Below are positions 9,294-18,788 of a DNA stretch of 64,000 nt, piece by piece. Below the pieces are notes generated by a model, which searched no databases, was not told where the DNA came from, and saw nothing but the letters and a program-made list of their open reading frames with translations. A program made the position numbers and the translations under genes. The stretch spans positions 1 to 64,000 of the forward strand of contig NZ_FNYZ01000001.1 in assembly GCF_900109095.1 (NCBI RefSeq). The letters are read 5' to 3'. Within the stretch, counting starts at the first letter, position 1, and each line of letters begins with the position of its first letter. The stretch comes from Sphingobium sp. AP50 (GTDB lineage: Bacteria > Pseudomonadota > Alphaproteobacteria > Sphingomonadales > Sphingomonadaceae).

Positions 9294-9324
9294 TATATAG
9301 GGGCTGTAGCAACTACAGGGTCAA
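9294..9324 (-). promoter_or_regulatory. MerR-type promoter/operator of the CDF gene
   Basis: Read on the minus strand: TTGACC (9324-9319), 19-base spacer, TATATA (9299-9294), with CCTGTAGTTGCTACAGC in the spacer. It matches the element at 6586-6616 through CTTGACCCTGTAGTTGCTACAG. The divergent merR-like gene starts five bases away, so the regulator also controls its own promoter region. Confidence 0.82.
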
Positions 9325-9328
9325 GAGC

Positions 9329-9733
9329 ATGGCATTGACGATCGGGGAAATGGGAAAGGCCACAAGCACGAAGATCGAGACGATCCGCTATTATGAGCGG
9401 ATCGGTCTGCTTCCAAAGCCCGCGCGCACGTCGAGCAACTACCGGAACTATGGGCAAGCTGAGCTTGGCCGCCTGTCTTTCATCCGGCGGTCCCGTGATC
9501 TGGGCTTCTCGCTGGATCAGGTGCGCGCGCTACTCGGCCTTTCCGACGACCGAAGCTGCGACTGTGCCGGGATCGATCGGATCGCCAACCAGCACCTCGT
9601 GGAGGTGGATCGCAAGATCGCTGATCTCCAAGCCTTGAGACGAGAACTGAAGGCAGTGATCGACTCCTGCGATGGCGGGACTGTCGCAGAATGCCGCATT
9701 GTCGAAGCCTTGGGACCGGTAGCATCCGAATGA
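9329..9733 (+). CDS. MerR-family metal-responsive transcriptional activator
   Basis: A 134-residue MerR regulator: HTH at residues 1-40 (MALTIGEMGKATSTKIETIR, YYERIGLLPKPARTSSNYR), then the long dimerisation helix and a cysteine-bearing C-terminus (RSCDCAGID and CDGGTVAECRI). The paired cysteines resemble those of Zn/Cd/Pb-sensing MerR proteins; the metal is inferred only by type. The ATG at 9329 puts the HTH at the N-terminus. The identical palindromes at 6591 and 9303 indicate that it activates both the CDF exporter and the TonB receptor 2.7 kb away. Confidence 0.93.
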   Translation: MALTIGEMGKATSTKIETIRYYERIGLLPKPARTSSNYRNYGQAELGRLSFIRRSRDLGFSLDQVRALLGLSDDRSCDCAGIDRIANQHLVEVDRKIADLQALRRELKAVIDSCDGGTVAECRIVEALGPVASE

Positions 9734-9833
9734 TCGTCGGCTTTTTGGCCGGAAGCTGACGCTACCGGTGTGGATGGCTACGTCCTGAGTTGGTCGCCTG
9801 CTGTCAGTGTTATGTAGCCAAAGGGTCAGGCGT

Positions 9834-10280
9834 TTATTTAGGCGCGACGCTATCAGCCTGAGCGCAATGCACTTCGAAGCCACGCGCCAGTTCGGCGAGG
9901 CTGACCACGCCCAGCCGCGCGACCAGTAGCGCTTCAGCGTCTCGCAACGCATCCTCCACCGCAGCGTTGACGACCTTCTCGACCGCGCAGTTTGGATTAC
10001 TATGCTCGTTACCGATTGCGAATATGCGCGAACCACCTACCGCCCGGTGGACATCGAGTAGCGAAACCGTCTCCAGATCCGCGGCGATGCCCCATCCGCC
10101 GCCATGCCCCTTCTCCGATCTGACATATCCCGCATCGCGCAGGCCTGCCATCGTGCGGCGGACGACTACTGGGTTCGTCCCGAGCATCCGCGCGATGGCG
10201 TCGGACGTCATCGGGCCATCATGGCGTGCCATGTGAAGAAGCACATGGAGCATTCTCGAAAGGCGGCTGTCGTTTCGCAC
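9834..10280 (-). CDS. Rrf2-family transcriptional regulator
   Basis: A 148-residue winged-helix protein of the Rrf2 family: RLSRMLHVLLHMARHDGPMT at the N-terminus, TSDAIARMLGTNPVVVRRTM as the recognition region, and GGWGIAADLETVSLLDVHRA as the wing and linker. It has no three-cysteine Fe-S cluster motif of the IscR type, only one Cys in SNPNCAVEK, so it is closer to YwnA/NsrR-like redox or electrophile sensors. The start is GTG. It is divergent from a methyltransferase gene across about 87 bases and most likely represses it. Confidence 0.92.
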   Translation of the reverse strand: MRNDSRLSRMLHVLLHMARHDGPMTSDAIARMLGTNPVVVRRTMAGLRDAGYVRSEKGHGGGWGIAADLETVSLLDVHRAVGGSRIFAIGNEHSNPNCAVEKVVNAAVEDALRDAEALLVARLGVVSLAELARGFEVHCAQADSVAPK

Positions 10281-10367
10281 GGCAAGATCTTTCCCGGACG
10301 TCGAGGGATTGGCAAGCGCATCTCATCACGATACTTATATTGTTACATGATTCGTGGAGCGTTCGCC

Positions 10368-11147
10368 ATGCCGGAGTTCGAGAGCCCAGACCATTGGGAC
10401 ACCGCCGCCCAGCATTATGAGAAGACGGCGCATCCCTTCACTATGCGCTATGCCAAGGCGGCGCTGGCGCGCGTTACGCTGACACCGGAAAGCCGCGTCC
10501 TGGATGTCGCGGCCGGCACCGGTGCGCTGGCGCTGACGGCAGCACGAAGCGGCGCGCAGGTGCTCGCAACTGATTTCTCCCCCGGCATGGTGGCACGCAT
10601 CGCGGCGGCGAAGATGCCCAATGTCGAAACACGGGTGATGGATGGACAGGCGCTGGCGCTAGACGATGGCAGTTTCGATGCGGTGTTCTCGATCTTTGGC
10701 GTCATCATGTTTCCCGACTGGCGCAAGGGCCTTGCCGAAATGGCAAGGGTAACGCGCATCGGCGGGACAGGCGTTGTTGCGACATGGCAGGACCGGGGTG
10801 CCGCCACCTTCCTGCTGCTCGGCCAGATCCGTCGCAAGCTATTTCCTGATCGTGAAGGCATGACCATGCCGGACGCGGTCAAGGCGCTGAGCGACCCGAC
10901 CGATTTCGCGCGCGAGCTGGTTCTTGCGGGATATCACGACCCACGGATCGAAGAGGTCACCTACGACTACCCGGTGGATATGACCTTGCTTGTCGAGCCC
11001 GATACCCTGTTCGGCATGTCGCCCGACTGGACCAGTCTAAGCGATGCGGAGAAAGTCGCAGTCATCGCCGAAGTGCGGGCTATGGCTGGTGATCGCGCGA
11101 TCCTCCCTATCCCTTCGACCGCGCTCATCGCGGTGGCCCGGCGGTGA
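10368..11147 (+). CDS. Class I SAM-dependent methyltransferase
   Basis: A 259-residue cytosolic methyltransferase. Motif I is VLDVAAGTGALALTAARSGA (about residues 45-64), followed by VLATDFSPGMV as the acidic loop and FDAVFSIFGVIMFPDWRKGL as motif IV. This is the ubiquinone/menaquinone-type small-molecule methyltransferase fold; the substrate is unknown. The start at ATG 10368 is supported by GTGGAGC eight bases upstream; an in-frame ATG at 10347 is less likely. The divergent Rrf2 regulator gene suggests stress- or electrophile-controlled expression. Confidence 0.9.
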   Translation: MPEFESPDHWDTAAQHYEKTAHPFTMRYAKAALARVTLTPESRVLDVAAGTGALALTAARSGAQVLATDFSPGMVARIAAAKMPNVETRVMDGQALALDDGSFDAVFSIFGVIMFPDWRKGLAEMARVTRIGGTGVVATWQDRGAATFLLLGQIRRKLFPDREGMTMPDAVKALSDPTDFARELVLAGYHDPRIEEVTYDYPVDMTLLVEPDTLFGMSPDWTSLSDAEKVAVIAEVRAMAGDRAILPIPSTALIAVARR

Positions 11148-11596
11148 ACCAGACCATTTGCTGCTGAGGGCTTGGCGGCAATGTTCTGCCTCGAAGCGGG
11201 AATGGCGAGTTTCGGCAAGATCAGCCGGCCAGACGCGGGTCGGGGAGCGGCTCGAGTTGGTCGCGTGCTGCCGGAAGCAGAACGCCGCGTCGTGGGACTT
11301 ATTTGCCATTCCCAGCAGCGACGGCGAACGACATCTTTCGGCAGAAGCGGCCCCTCCCTCCTTTGGCTTGGCCTGAAGAGCGGACGCCCCAACAGCCATG
11401 ACGATTGGGTCAAACGCAGGGTCGGCGGCCCTTTGTCCGGCAGGTCCTCAATCGTGAAGGCGGGGCCGTCCCAGTCGATCACGTCGCACAGTCGGCCAGC
11501 GACACCATTTCGGGTGTTTTCTCCGCCAGACTTCGGGCGATCATTGGCCTAGATCACACCACAGCATTCTCCGTCGCGGACATGAAAAGGATTGCC
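11148..11596. other. Non-coding 450-base region before the defence island
   Basis: Open frames exist on both strands but none has family-like composition, a ribosome binding site, or sequence I recognise; the sequence looks like eroded coding DNA. The last 15 bases hold AAAAGGA, the ribosome binding site of the next gene. Confidence 0.4.
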
Positions 11597-12649
11597 ATGA
11601 CCTCCAATCTGCCGGCCATGCGGGGCCTCGCCATCGGACGCAGCACAGGTTTCAGTTACGACGAGATACCCACAGCCGAACGTCAAGCACGCGCTGAAGC
11701 CAATCTCTTGCACCGGGTCGTCTCGGCGTATCGCCGGCTGGGATATATCGTCCACCAGGGCGTGGTGCTGAACGGCATTCAGCTCGATCTCCTGATCGAG
11801 GACGGTCCGAAGAAAACTCCCGTCGAGATTTCCGGCGAAGTGGGTTCCGGCCAGATCGACAAGCTACGGCGCGAAGTTCTTCGTCTGGTGACCCTGCGTG
11901 GACGCGACGCCTGGACCGACACGCCGGTCATCATCGTCACAGGCTTCGCAACGCCGGTCACCGCCCATTGGGCGCGACATCAGACCGAGGTCCGGATCAT
12001 CCGGCTTGATGACCTCGAGGCGGAGGCGGATGCACAGGCACCACCAAACCCGGACTTTGCCCCCCTATCTGCCGAAGACCTTGAGCAACAGCGCGCGCAG
12101 GCGCGGCTCGCGGAACGGGAAACTCTTATCGCGCGACTGCGCGCGCACGATGCAGACGCAGGCGTGCTCACACCCACAGACTATGAGGGTCTTTGCAAGG
12201 AGGTCTTCAGGTTCCTGTTCGATCCCAGCCTGTTCGGCTTCGAGTCACAGACAGGGACAAGCGACGGCGCAAACCGCTACGACTTCATCTGCCGCATCGC
12301 CACGGATCGCGCGTTCTGGAGCGCGCTCAAAACCGACTTCCGCACCCGCGCGATACTCTTCGAGTGCAAGAATTACACAGATCCGATCACAGCCGATCAG
12401 ATCTACTCGACCGAGCGCTACCTCTTCTCGAGCGCGCTACGCACGGTCTGCTTCCTGATCGCCCGCAAAGGCGGCGACGATAGCTGCCAGCGCGCAGCGC
12501 AAGGGGCGATGCGGGAAAGCGGCAAGCTGATCCTCGTCCTCTCGAACCTCGACCTGATCGAAATGCTCGAATTCGGCGACGACATCGACAGCGCGGAAAA
12601 CCATCTCGACGTGCTGATCTGGCGCTTCATCATCAGCCTGCCACGCTGA
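11597..12649 (+). CDS. Protein with two restriction-endonuclease-like domains
   Basis: A 350-residue protein I cannot match to a named family. The N-terminal half has a helix (EANLLHRVVSAYRRLGY) and then NGIQLDLLIEDGPKKTPVEI, a PD-(D/E)XK-like strand pair (Asp64, Glu77, with Ser where Lys is usual). The C-terminal half has NRYDFICRI, then RAILFECKNYTDPITADQIY and STERYL (Asp229, Glu256, Lys258), a complete PD-(D/E)XK pattern. A linker rich in Glu, Arg and Ala (160-185) is probably coiled. The start at ATG 11597 has AAAAGGA seven bases upstream. A diverged paralogue with the same layout lies at 31586-32710. Probably a DNA-targeting defence nuclease; partner unknown. Confidence 0.75.
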   Translation: MTSNLPAMRGLAIGRSTGFSYDEIPTAERQARAEANLLHRVVSAYRRLGYIVHQGVVLNGIQLDLLIEDGPKKTPVEISGEVGSGQIDKLRREVLRLVTLRGRDAWTDTPVIIVTGFATPVTAHWARHQTEVRIIRLDDLEAEADAQAPPNPDFAPLSAEDLEQQRAQARLAERETLIARLRAHDADAGVLTPTDYEGLCKEVFRFLFDPSLFGFESQTGTSDGANRYDFICRIATDRAFWSALKTDFRTRAILFECKNYTDPITADQIYSTERYLFSSALRTVCFLIARKGGDDSCQRAAQGAMRESGKLILVLSNLDLIEMLEFGDDIDSAENHLDVLIWRFIISLPR

Positions 12650-12972
12650 CGCTGGCAGTGGCGACGCTGCAATCGGTCACCCCAGTCCGCGACTCCCTAA
12701 CTCCGCTTGAACGCTTCATAGCCAGTCAACGGCGCGAGCGGACATCGCGGTAATGGTTGATCGAGCAGCTAGAATTGGGGCGGCAACTGCCCGTCGGCTT
12801 TCGGATGGTTGATCGCGATACACTGAGATCGTCCCGATTTCCCGTTCCAGTTATCCACTGCCCTTCCACCAACAAACGTGCTCCAGCGCTTCCTTAATAT
12901 GTCGCGGCGACGGCTGTGACAATTCCGATTGTTCTTCTTCCGTTCGAATCTCTCAAGCGCTATTCTGACGTC
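12650..12972. other. Non-coding region with no recognised feature
   Basis: About 320 bases between two same-strand genes. I see no gene, tRNA or strong terminator; it probably carries the promoter of the following large gene. If that gene starts at the in-frame GTG at 12916, the region shortens to about 265 bases. Confidence 0.35.
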
Positions 12973-15900
12973 ATGGTTACTGCGATACAGATTGCCGATT
13001 GGGCGGGCACGACACCCGCTGCGACAGAACTGCCTCGGCTGCTGCGCCGACTCATTCACAGCGTCGCGACCACGACGCAGATAACGATGCCAGCCGGCGA
13101 GTCCGTGTCCCTGCCAGGTTTTGATGGTGAGCTGCACAGCGAGATCGGCAATGCCTGGGTGCCGGCCGGTCATTCGTTCTGGGAATTGAGCTGCCGCGCA
13201 GACGCTACCACCAAGGCGAATGAGGATTTTAGCAAACGGGCCCTAGCGACGCCTGCCGAGGTCAAGGCTGACCGAATTTACGTGGCCTGCACGGCACGGC
13301 GCTGGGCGGGAAAGACGCGTTGGCGCGATGAGAAGATCGCCGAGGGCAGCTGGAAGGACGTTCGTGCCTATGATGCCGACGATCTGGAACAATGGCTCGA
13401 GCAATGTCCGGCGGTCGCGTTGGCATTTGGCGAGGAGCTGGGCATCGCCGGTCCGGGCGTCGAGAGCTTGGCGGCGTATCTGGAAAAATGGGGCGCGCAG
13501 TGCAAACCTAAAATCATGCCGGACGCGCTGCTTACTGGCAGAGTCGATCAAATGGCCAAACTGGCCGGGCGGATAGATCAGATCCACAGCGGAACGGCGC
13601 GTGACCCACTCGCTATCAAGGCCGACAGCGTCGAGGAGGCAGTCGCGTTCGCCGCAGCTGCGCTGATCGCGCATGAACAATTGTCCAGTCAGGCGGTGAT
13701 CGTGACCAGCGCAGATGGCTGGCGCTATGTCGAGAAGAACATCGGCATCACCATTGCCGTTGCGGCGACGCCAGCCGTCGCCGAGGCACCCGCGACCCGC
13801 GAGCGGCTGGCCCTGCTCGTACCCTATGCGTCGGGCGATATGGCCCGCCAGTTCAGAGGCGTCGCGGGACGGCTGAACGATGCCGAGATGGTGCTCGAGC
13901 GGGCGCTGCCCGAGGAATTCGAGAAAGCGCTGCAAGCGATCGGGCTCGACGAGAATGACACGCGGCGCCTTTCAACCCTTTGTGGCCGATCCTGGTCGGT
14001 ATTTCGGCGTCAGCACGCGATCAACCCCGCTATCCGGCGGCCCGCCTGGCTCGACAGCCCTGCGGCCGATGCGCTTGCCGCGGTGTGCCTCATCGGGGGC
14101 TGGTCGACCGGGAAACCCGGAGATGCCGAAATCGTCGCTAGGATCGCTGGCAGATCCTATGACGACCTTGAAGCCGATCTGCTTGCCCTCGAGCGGCTCG
14201 ACGATTCCCCGCTGCTACACATCGGCAGCGTTTGGAAAGCAAAGTCTGCGCTCGAACTGCTCGCTATATTCGGGGAGCGCCTCACTCCAACTCAGCTGGA
14301 CCGCTATTTCACAGAGCTAGAGGCCATCCTTTCCACGCCCGATCCGGAACTGGAACTTGCGGAAGAAGACCGGTTCGCCGCCGCCATTCACGGCAAGGTG
14401 CGGCCAATCAGCGGCCTGTTGCTCGATTCGCTTTGCGACACCCTGATCAAGCTGGCGGTCCGGGGGCCTGACATCCCGGCGCTCGTGGCGATCGACATCC
14501 AAGGCCGAATCGGCCGCCTCGTCCACAATCTGCTGCGTGATTGTGATCGGGTGCGTTGGCTTTCGCTGGCGAGCCTGCTGCCCGCACTGGCTGAGGCAAG
14601 CCCGCACGAATTTCTTGGCGCGGTCGAGCGCGGCCTCGATGTACCCGGAAGCGGCCCGCTGGCGGTCTTCGCAGAGACTAGGAGCGCGGGCATCGGCAGC
14701 CGCTGCTGGCATGCCGGGATACTTTGGGCGCTCGAGACGCTGGCTTGGGCGCCCAATCGATTGCGGCGCGTTTCGCTGATCCTGGCCAGGCTAACTGCCG
14801 TCACGATCGAAGGCAATTGGGGCAATACGCCGCAAAGCTCGTTGCAGGACCTCTACCGTAGCTGGTTCCCGCAAACCGCCGCGACCGTCGAGCAGCGCAT
14901 CGCAGCGATCGATTTCCTGATCGAGCAGGTCCCGGAGGCAGCTTATCGGCTGCTCAACAGTCTGACCGGCCCAGGCCCCGATTCCGCATCCCATATCGCT
15001 CGCCCCAAATGGCGGGATGACGATGCGGGTGCAGGCTATGGCGCGACCCATCTCGAACGCCATACGATGCTGGTCGCGGCTATCGACCGGCAGATCGAGA
15101 TGTCACGCGGCAATGCCGCCCGCATCGCGAAACTCGTTTCCAAATATACGACGCTCGACGCGCCGCGCCAGGAGCGTCTCATGGCGCTGATCCGGGAGTG
15201 CCGAACCGTGGGCGACCAGGACAAGGAACTGATCCGTTCTGCGCTCCGTCACAAACTCTACTGGCACCATAATTATGACGACAAGCGCGACGACCCGACC
15301 TTTGCTGAGTTCCTCGCGCCGCTGGAGGCCGCCTATGCTGACCTCGAACCCGACGATCTTCTGATCCGCCACGCCTGGCTGTTCCAGAGCGGTTGGGTTG
15401 AGCTGCCCACCCGGACACGCGGGACCGAGCTGGACGCCGAAGGCAAGCAGAGCGCACAGGCCGCTCGGGCCGCGCTTGGGGAGATATTCGAAGTCTTGGG
15501 CTGGGAGGGTGTTCTCGAACTGGCCACCCGGCACGGCGAAGCATGGCCGCTCGGTGCCCATCTGCGCCATCTCGGCATAGCGGAACAGGAACTCGAACGC
15601 TGGATCGTGGAAGATGCGGGCCAACTGCATCGCGGCGAGATTCGGACAAGTCTTGCCACGAGCATTTTGTGCAGTGTGTCGCCGGAGCAGCGTCATCTGG
15701 CGCTGGACAGGATTTTTGAGCGCGCGCGCATCGCCGAGCATGGCTCGGAGTGGCTGGTTCGCCTGCTGCTGCTGTGCCCACACGATCCGCAGATCTGGGC
15801 ACGCGCCGACAGCATCGGCGAGACCGAGCATTTCTGGTCACATTGCATCGGCAATCTATGGCTCGACGACCCTGCCGAGATGGAAACCGCTCTGCGCAAG

Positions 15901-16761
15901 CTGGTCGCGCACCGGCGCCCAGTCTCGGCGCTCAAAGCCTGTCACATCAAATTCTCGGGCCATGACCCCGAACTGGTGATGGAGATGCTCGAAGGCGTCA
16001 TGAAAGGGTTCGAGCTTGACGAAGCCCAGGTGCCGCAGAGCTATGTGTTCCAGCATGCGATCGACTATCTGGAAGAGACCGGCGCGATTGACGAGATGCA
16101 ACTGGTTCAACTTGAATTCGCGCTTATCCGCGCGCTGGGCTTTGAGGAGGAGCAGCACGCCAAGTCGCTGTACCGGGTTCTAATGTCACGACCTGAAGTG
16201 TTCCTCGAACTCCTCTGCCTGATCTACAAGCCGCGCAATGGGCCGCCGCGGGATGCCGACGACCAGCAAAAAGGCGCAGCCGAGAATGCCTGGCACATCC
16301 TGCATGCATGCGAGCGCCAGCCGGGCACGAATCCGGACGGGTCGATCGACGGCGATCTGGCGATCCAGTTTGTCGAAGATGCCCGGCGACTTGCCACCGA
16401 ACAGGACCGGCTCGAGGTGTGCGATATCACGCTCGGACAGATTCTCGCGCACGCACCCAATGGCGCTGACGGCTTTTGGCCGGGCGACTCCGCAAGGGTA
16501 CTGCTGGAACGCGCACCCTCCGAGGATATGCTTCGAGGCTTCTACACCGGCAGCATGAACAAGCGCGGCGTACATTCACGAGCCGCCTATGAGGGCGGCG
16601 ACCAAGAACGGGAGCTCGCGGCGCATTATCGCCATCATGCTAACGGGCTGGAGGAAACCCATCCGCAAGTCGGCAAGGCTTTGCATGAACTGGCGCGCTC
16701 CTATGACCGACACGGGGCAATTGAGGATCTCGACGCGAAACTGCGGATCGAAGGGCGGTAA
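12973..16761 (+). CDS. Large (1,262-residue) candidate defence protein with nuclease-like N-terminus
   Basis: A very long soluble, helix-rich protein. The N-terminus (residues 1-150) reads IQIADWAG, then LPGFDGELHSEIGNAWVPAG, HSFWELS and KANEDFSKR, and later DADDLEQWLEQ. This pattern recurs in uncharacterised proteins of about 1,200 residues and could be a degenerate restriction-endonuclease-like domain (Asp, Glu, Lys). The rest is alpha-helical with many Trp and Leu, resembling the repeat-type sensor part of STAND/Avs proteins, but I see no Walker A motif. GTG 12916 would add 19 residues; I prefer ATG 12973 because homologue-like sequence starts there. Seven bases separate it from the following PD-(D/E)XK gene, so they form one unit. 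Confidence 0.7.
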   Translation: MVTAIQIADWAGTTPAATELPRLLRRLIHSVATTTQITMPAGESVSLPGFDGELHSEIGNAWVPAGHSFWELSCRADATTKANEDFSKRALATPAEVKADRIYVACTARRWAGKTRWRDEKIAEGSWKDVRAYDADDLEQWLEQCPAVALAFGEELGIAGPGVESLAAYLEKWGAQCKPKIMPDALLTGRVDQMAKLAGRIDQIHSGTARDPLAIKADSVEEAVAFAAAALIAHEQLSSQAVIVTSADGWRYVEKNIGITIAVAATPAVAEAPATRERLALLVPYASGDMARQFRGVAGRLNDAEMVLERALPEEFEKALQAIGLDENDTRRLSTLCGRSWSVFRRQHAINPAIRRPAWLDSPAADALAAVCLIGGWSTGKPGDAEIVARIAGRSYDDLEADLLALERLDDSPLLHIGSVWKAKSALELLAIFGERLTPTQLDRYFTELEAILSTPDPELELAEEDRFAAAIHGKVRPISGLLLDSLCDTLIKLAVRGPDIPALVAIDIQGRIGRLVHNLLRDCDRVRWLSLASLLPALAEASPHEFLGAVERGLDVPGSGPLAVFAETRSAGIGSRCWHAGILWALETLAWAPNRLRRVSLILARLTAVTIEGNWGNTPQSSLQDLYRSWFPQTAATVEQRIAAIDFLIEQVPEAAYRLLNSLTGPGPDSASHIARPKWRDDDAGAGYGATHLERHTMLVAAIDRQIEMSRGNAARIAKLVSKYTTLDAPRQERLMALIRECRTVGDQDKELIRSALRHKLYWHHNYDDKRDDPTFAEFLAPLEAAYADLEPDDLLIRHAWLFQSGWVELPTRTRGTELDAEGKQSAQAARAALGEIFEVLGWEGVLELATRHGEAWPLGAHLRHLGIAEQELERWIVEDAGQLHRGEIRTSLATSILCSVSPEQRHLALDRIFERARIAEHGSEWLVRLLLLCPHDPQIWARADSIGETEHFWSHCIGNLWLDDPAEMETALRKLVAHRRPVSALKACHIKFSGHDPELVMEMLEGVMKGFELDEAQVPQSYVFQHAIDYLEETGAIDEMQLVQLEFALIRALGFEEEQHAKSLYRVLMSRPEVFLELLCLIYKPRNGPPRDADDQQKGAAENAWHILHACERQPGTNPDGSIDGDLAIQFVEDARRLATEQDRLEVCDITLGQILAHAPNGADGFWPGDSARVLLERAPSEDMLRGFYTGSMNKRGVHSRAAYEGGDQERELAAHYRHHANGLEETHPQVGKALHELARSYDRHGAIEDLDAKLRIEGR

Positions 16762-16768
16762 CGCGGCA

Positions 16769-18310
16769 ATGGGCCAGATCGGGCGCGAAGTATATCGCTG
16801 CAAGCTGGCGAGATACTTATCGCAAAGCATTGATGAGGATATGATTTCGCTCATATCCGCCGTCGTCGCCGTGCAGTCCGGCCATGCCAGCGGTTTCCAG
16901 GCGGTTCATGATCTCCCGGGTGAGGCGCTCGGCGCGGAGCTTGGATCTCCGTACCATATTCCACCCTGGTCCCTGGAAACCCTAGTCAACGAACTGCTCG
17001 CGATCCCGAAGCCCAAGGGGTTTGGTGTTGGCCAGACCAGGCTCCTCAACGCGCAGCGGTTCCAGACATTGCGCGTTTTGCAGGGCATCCTGATCAAGCT
17101 CGAAAATGCCGAAGACGGCGTCTTCCTCAAAAATCACGATGTTTCCTATGAGATGGCGCGGATCGCCCAGCGACAGTTTCCGTGGCAACGGGGCGTTGCG
17201 AATGCACCGCATCTCTACCGATCGATACTACTCTACGGAACCGGCAGCGCGCGCGACTTTTTCGAGGATGACGCTGGCCTTGCCATTCCCGACTTTGTCA
17301 AAGTGGGCGCCTGTTTTTCGGGAGCGCTTGCCGGAAGAGACTATACCGAGCGAACAAAAGACCTGACGATGATCGGGATCACGCCCAAAGTTCGTGAAGC
17401 GGCACTTGCCAGGCTGGCGATCTCCCATGGTGAAGCCCGCGTCCGTGCGGCCCGGATGCGCAAAAATCAGCGTCATACGGGATACAGTCCCAGCATATTG
17501 CGCGACTTTCCGATCATAGCGTTTGGCTCTCGAGGCGAGCGACTTCGGGCACCAATCCCGGAATTGATCATGTATCGCTATACCACCGGGCTGTATCTCG
17601 ATGTGGTTCGTGGCGGCGCAGCAGTATGGACCGAAATCGGCAAGCGGTTCGAGACCTACGTGCTCGGCTATCTCGATGCCATGATGGCACCCTATACTGT
17701 GTCAGGCGAGGTCACATACGGGCCGAAAAAGGCGCAGTATCGTACCCCGGACATCCTCGTGACTGGCCCCGCTGGGATCGTTGGGCTGATTGAATGCAAG
17801 GCGAAGCGCATGAGTTTTGCCGCACGATATGCCGATGACCCTATAAGCGAGGCGGCGATCGGTTTCGACGAACTCGCCAAAGGGATATTTCAACTCTGGC
17901 GCTTTTTCGCGCATGCACGATGCGGGTGGACTGGAACGCTGACACTTGCCCCGGACTGCCAGCCAGTCATTGTGACGGCCGACAGCTGGCTCGCAATGGC
18001 GAGCAATCAGGCCGAGAACGTCCTTGCAACGGCGCATCGACTTGCGGACGCGGAAGGTGGCATTGACACGGAGGATCGTCGCGAGATTGCATTCTGCCAG
18101 ATCGACGATGTCGAGTTTGCGCTCCAGAACGGCACCGCAGATAGCTTTCTCTCGGCTGCCAGGACGATCGCCTCGGGCGAGAAGAAGGGCTTCATGCTGT
18201 CAGTCGCGCATGCCGCAAATATAGGCGTGCAACGGAGTTATCCGTTCAAGGACAGGATCGGGGAGCTTTTGCCGTGGATGGGTGATTTCCGGGAAGAGCC
18301 GACGGTCTGA
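16769..18310 (+). CDS. PD-(D/E)XK nuclease-like partner of the large protein
   Basis: A 513-residue protein without a family name I can give. The C-terminal half contains QYRTPDILVTGPAGIVGLIE followed by CKAKR: Asp328, Glu342 and Lys344 form a clear PD-(D/E)XK catalytic triad, with GKRFETYVLG upstream as the helix carrying the extra Glu. The N-terminal 250 residues are helical with no recognised motif. The start is the ATG at 16769, seven bases after the stop of the 1,262-residue protein; translation is probably coupled. The pair reads as a two-component system: large sensor or scaffold plus nuclease. The function in defence is inferred from context. Confidence 0.75.
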   Translation: MGQIGREVYRCKLARYLSQSIDEDMISLISAVVAVQSGHASGFQAVHDLPGEALGAELGSPYHIPPWSLETLVNELLAIPKPKGFGVGQTRLLNAQRFQTLRVLQGILIKLENAEDGVFLKNHDVSYEMARIAQRQFPWQRGVANAPHLYRSILLYGTGSARDFFEDDAGLAIPDFVKVGACFSGALAGRDYTERTKDLTMIGITPKVREAALARLAISHGEARVRAARMRKNQRHTGYSPSILRDFPIIAFGSRGERLRAPIPELIMYRYTTGLYLDVVRGGAAVWTEIGKRFETYVLGYLDAMMAPYTVSGEVTYGPKKAQYRTPDILVTGPAGIVGLIECKAKRMSFAARYADDPISEAAIGFDELAKGIFQLWRFFAHARCGWTGTLTLAPDCQPVIVTADSWLAMASNQAENVLATAHRLADAEGGIDTEDRREIAFCQIDDVEFALQNGTADSFLSAARTIASGEKKGFMLSVAHAANIGVQRSYPFKDRIGELLPWMGDFREEPTV

Positions 18311-18788
18311 AGGGCAGCGGCTTGGGTTCCATATATCACCAACTATTACCCGGCTAACGCAAACCTTGCAAAAACGCGCATGGCGCAGGCCGTAGCCTGC
18401 CGCTAGATGAACGGACGGAGGATTCTAGGGTTTGGGCCAACCTCAGCGGAATGGCTGAAAAGGGACGATCGCTGCCCGGCAGTTGCCGAACTCGCGAATG
18501 ACCGGTTCCGGCATGAGCAGACCTTCCCGGGGAAGCATCGGAACGGCACGTTCTGGTCGGACATAGCCACGAAGCGCCGATCACCGATGGCCCCTGCGGT
18601 GACGAATGAGATGCCTCAGAAGGTCATCGTTGGACCGTGCCATTCCATTCAAATCATTGGGTATCTGGACGCCGGTAAACCAGCTCGCACCTGAATGACG
18701 GGATGGTTCGAGTCCTTTTGGCATTCGGCTGCTCATGTCCGAAATACACCCACAAATTTCGGACAATGAGCGATGCCCTAGGTGGTAA
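18311..18788. other. Non-coding region with repeat R1
   Basis: No gene with a credible start or composition. It contains GGTTCGAGTCC at 18705-18715, which looks like the T-arm of a tRNA without the rest of the molecule, followed by a strong palindrome (18736-18765). Both recur at 20817-20891 beyond the toxin-antitoxin pair. Confidence 0.5.
18705..18770 (+). repeat. Direct repeat R1: tRNA T-arm-like sequence plus TGTCCGAA palindrome
   Basis: GGTTCGAGTCCTTTTGGCAT is followed by TGTCCGAAAT...ATTTCGGACA, an inverted repeat with 10-base arms. A diverged second copy (R2) is at 20817-20891 in the same orientation. The two copies bracket the AbiE-type pair and nothing else, so this may be a small cassette. 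Confidence 0.6.

Noticed and set aside
10967-11482. Minus-strand open frame of about 170 codons
   Set aside because: It overlaps the methyltransferase gene, has shadow-like composition and no ribosome binding site.
12973-16761. Avs/STAND ATPase
   Set aside because: Size and helical C-terminus fit, but no Walker A (GxxxxGK[S/T]) or Walker B motif is visible, so a named Avs type is not justified.
18690-18730. Complete tRNA gene at GGTTCGAGTCC
   Set aside because: Only a T-arm-like piece is present; no acceptor, D or anticodon arm can be folded upstream. The same holds near 20817.
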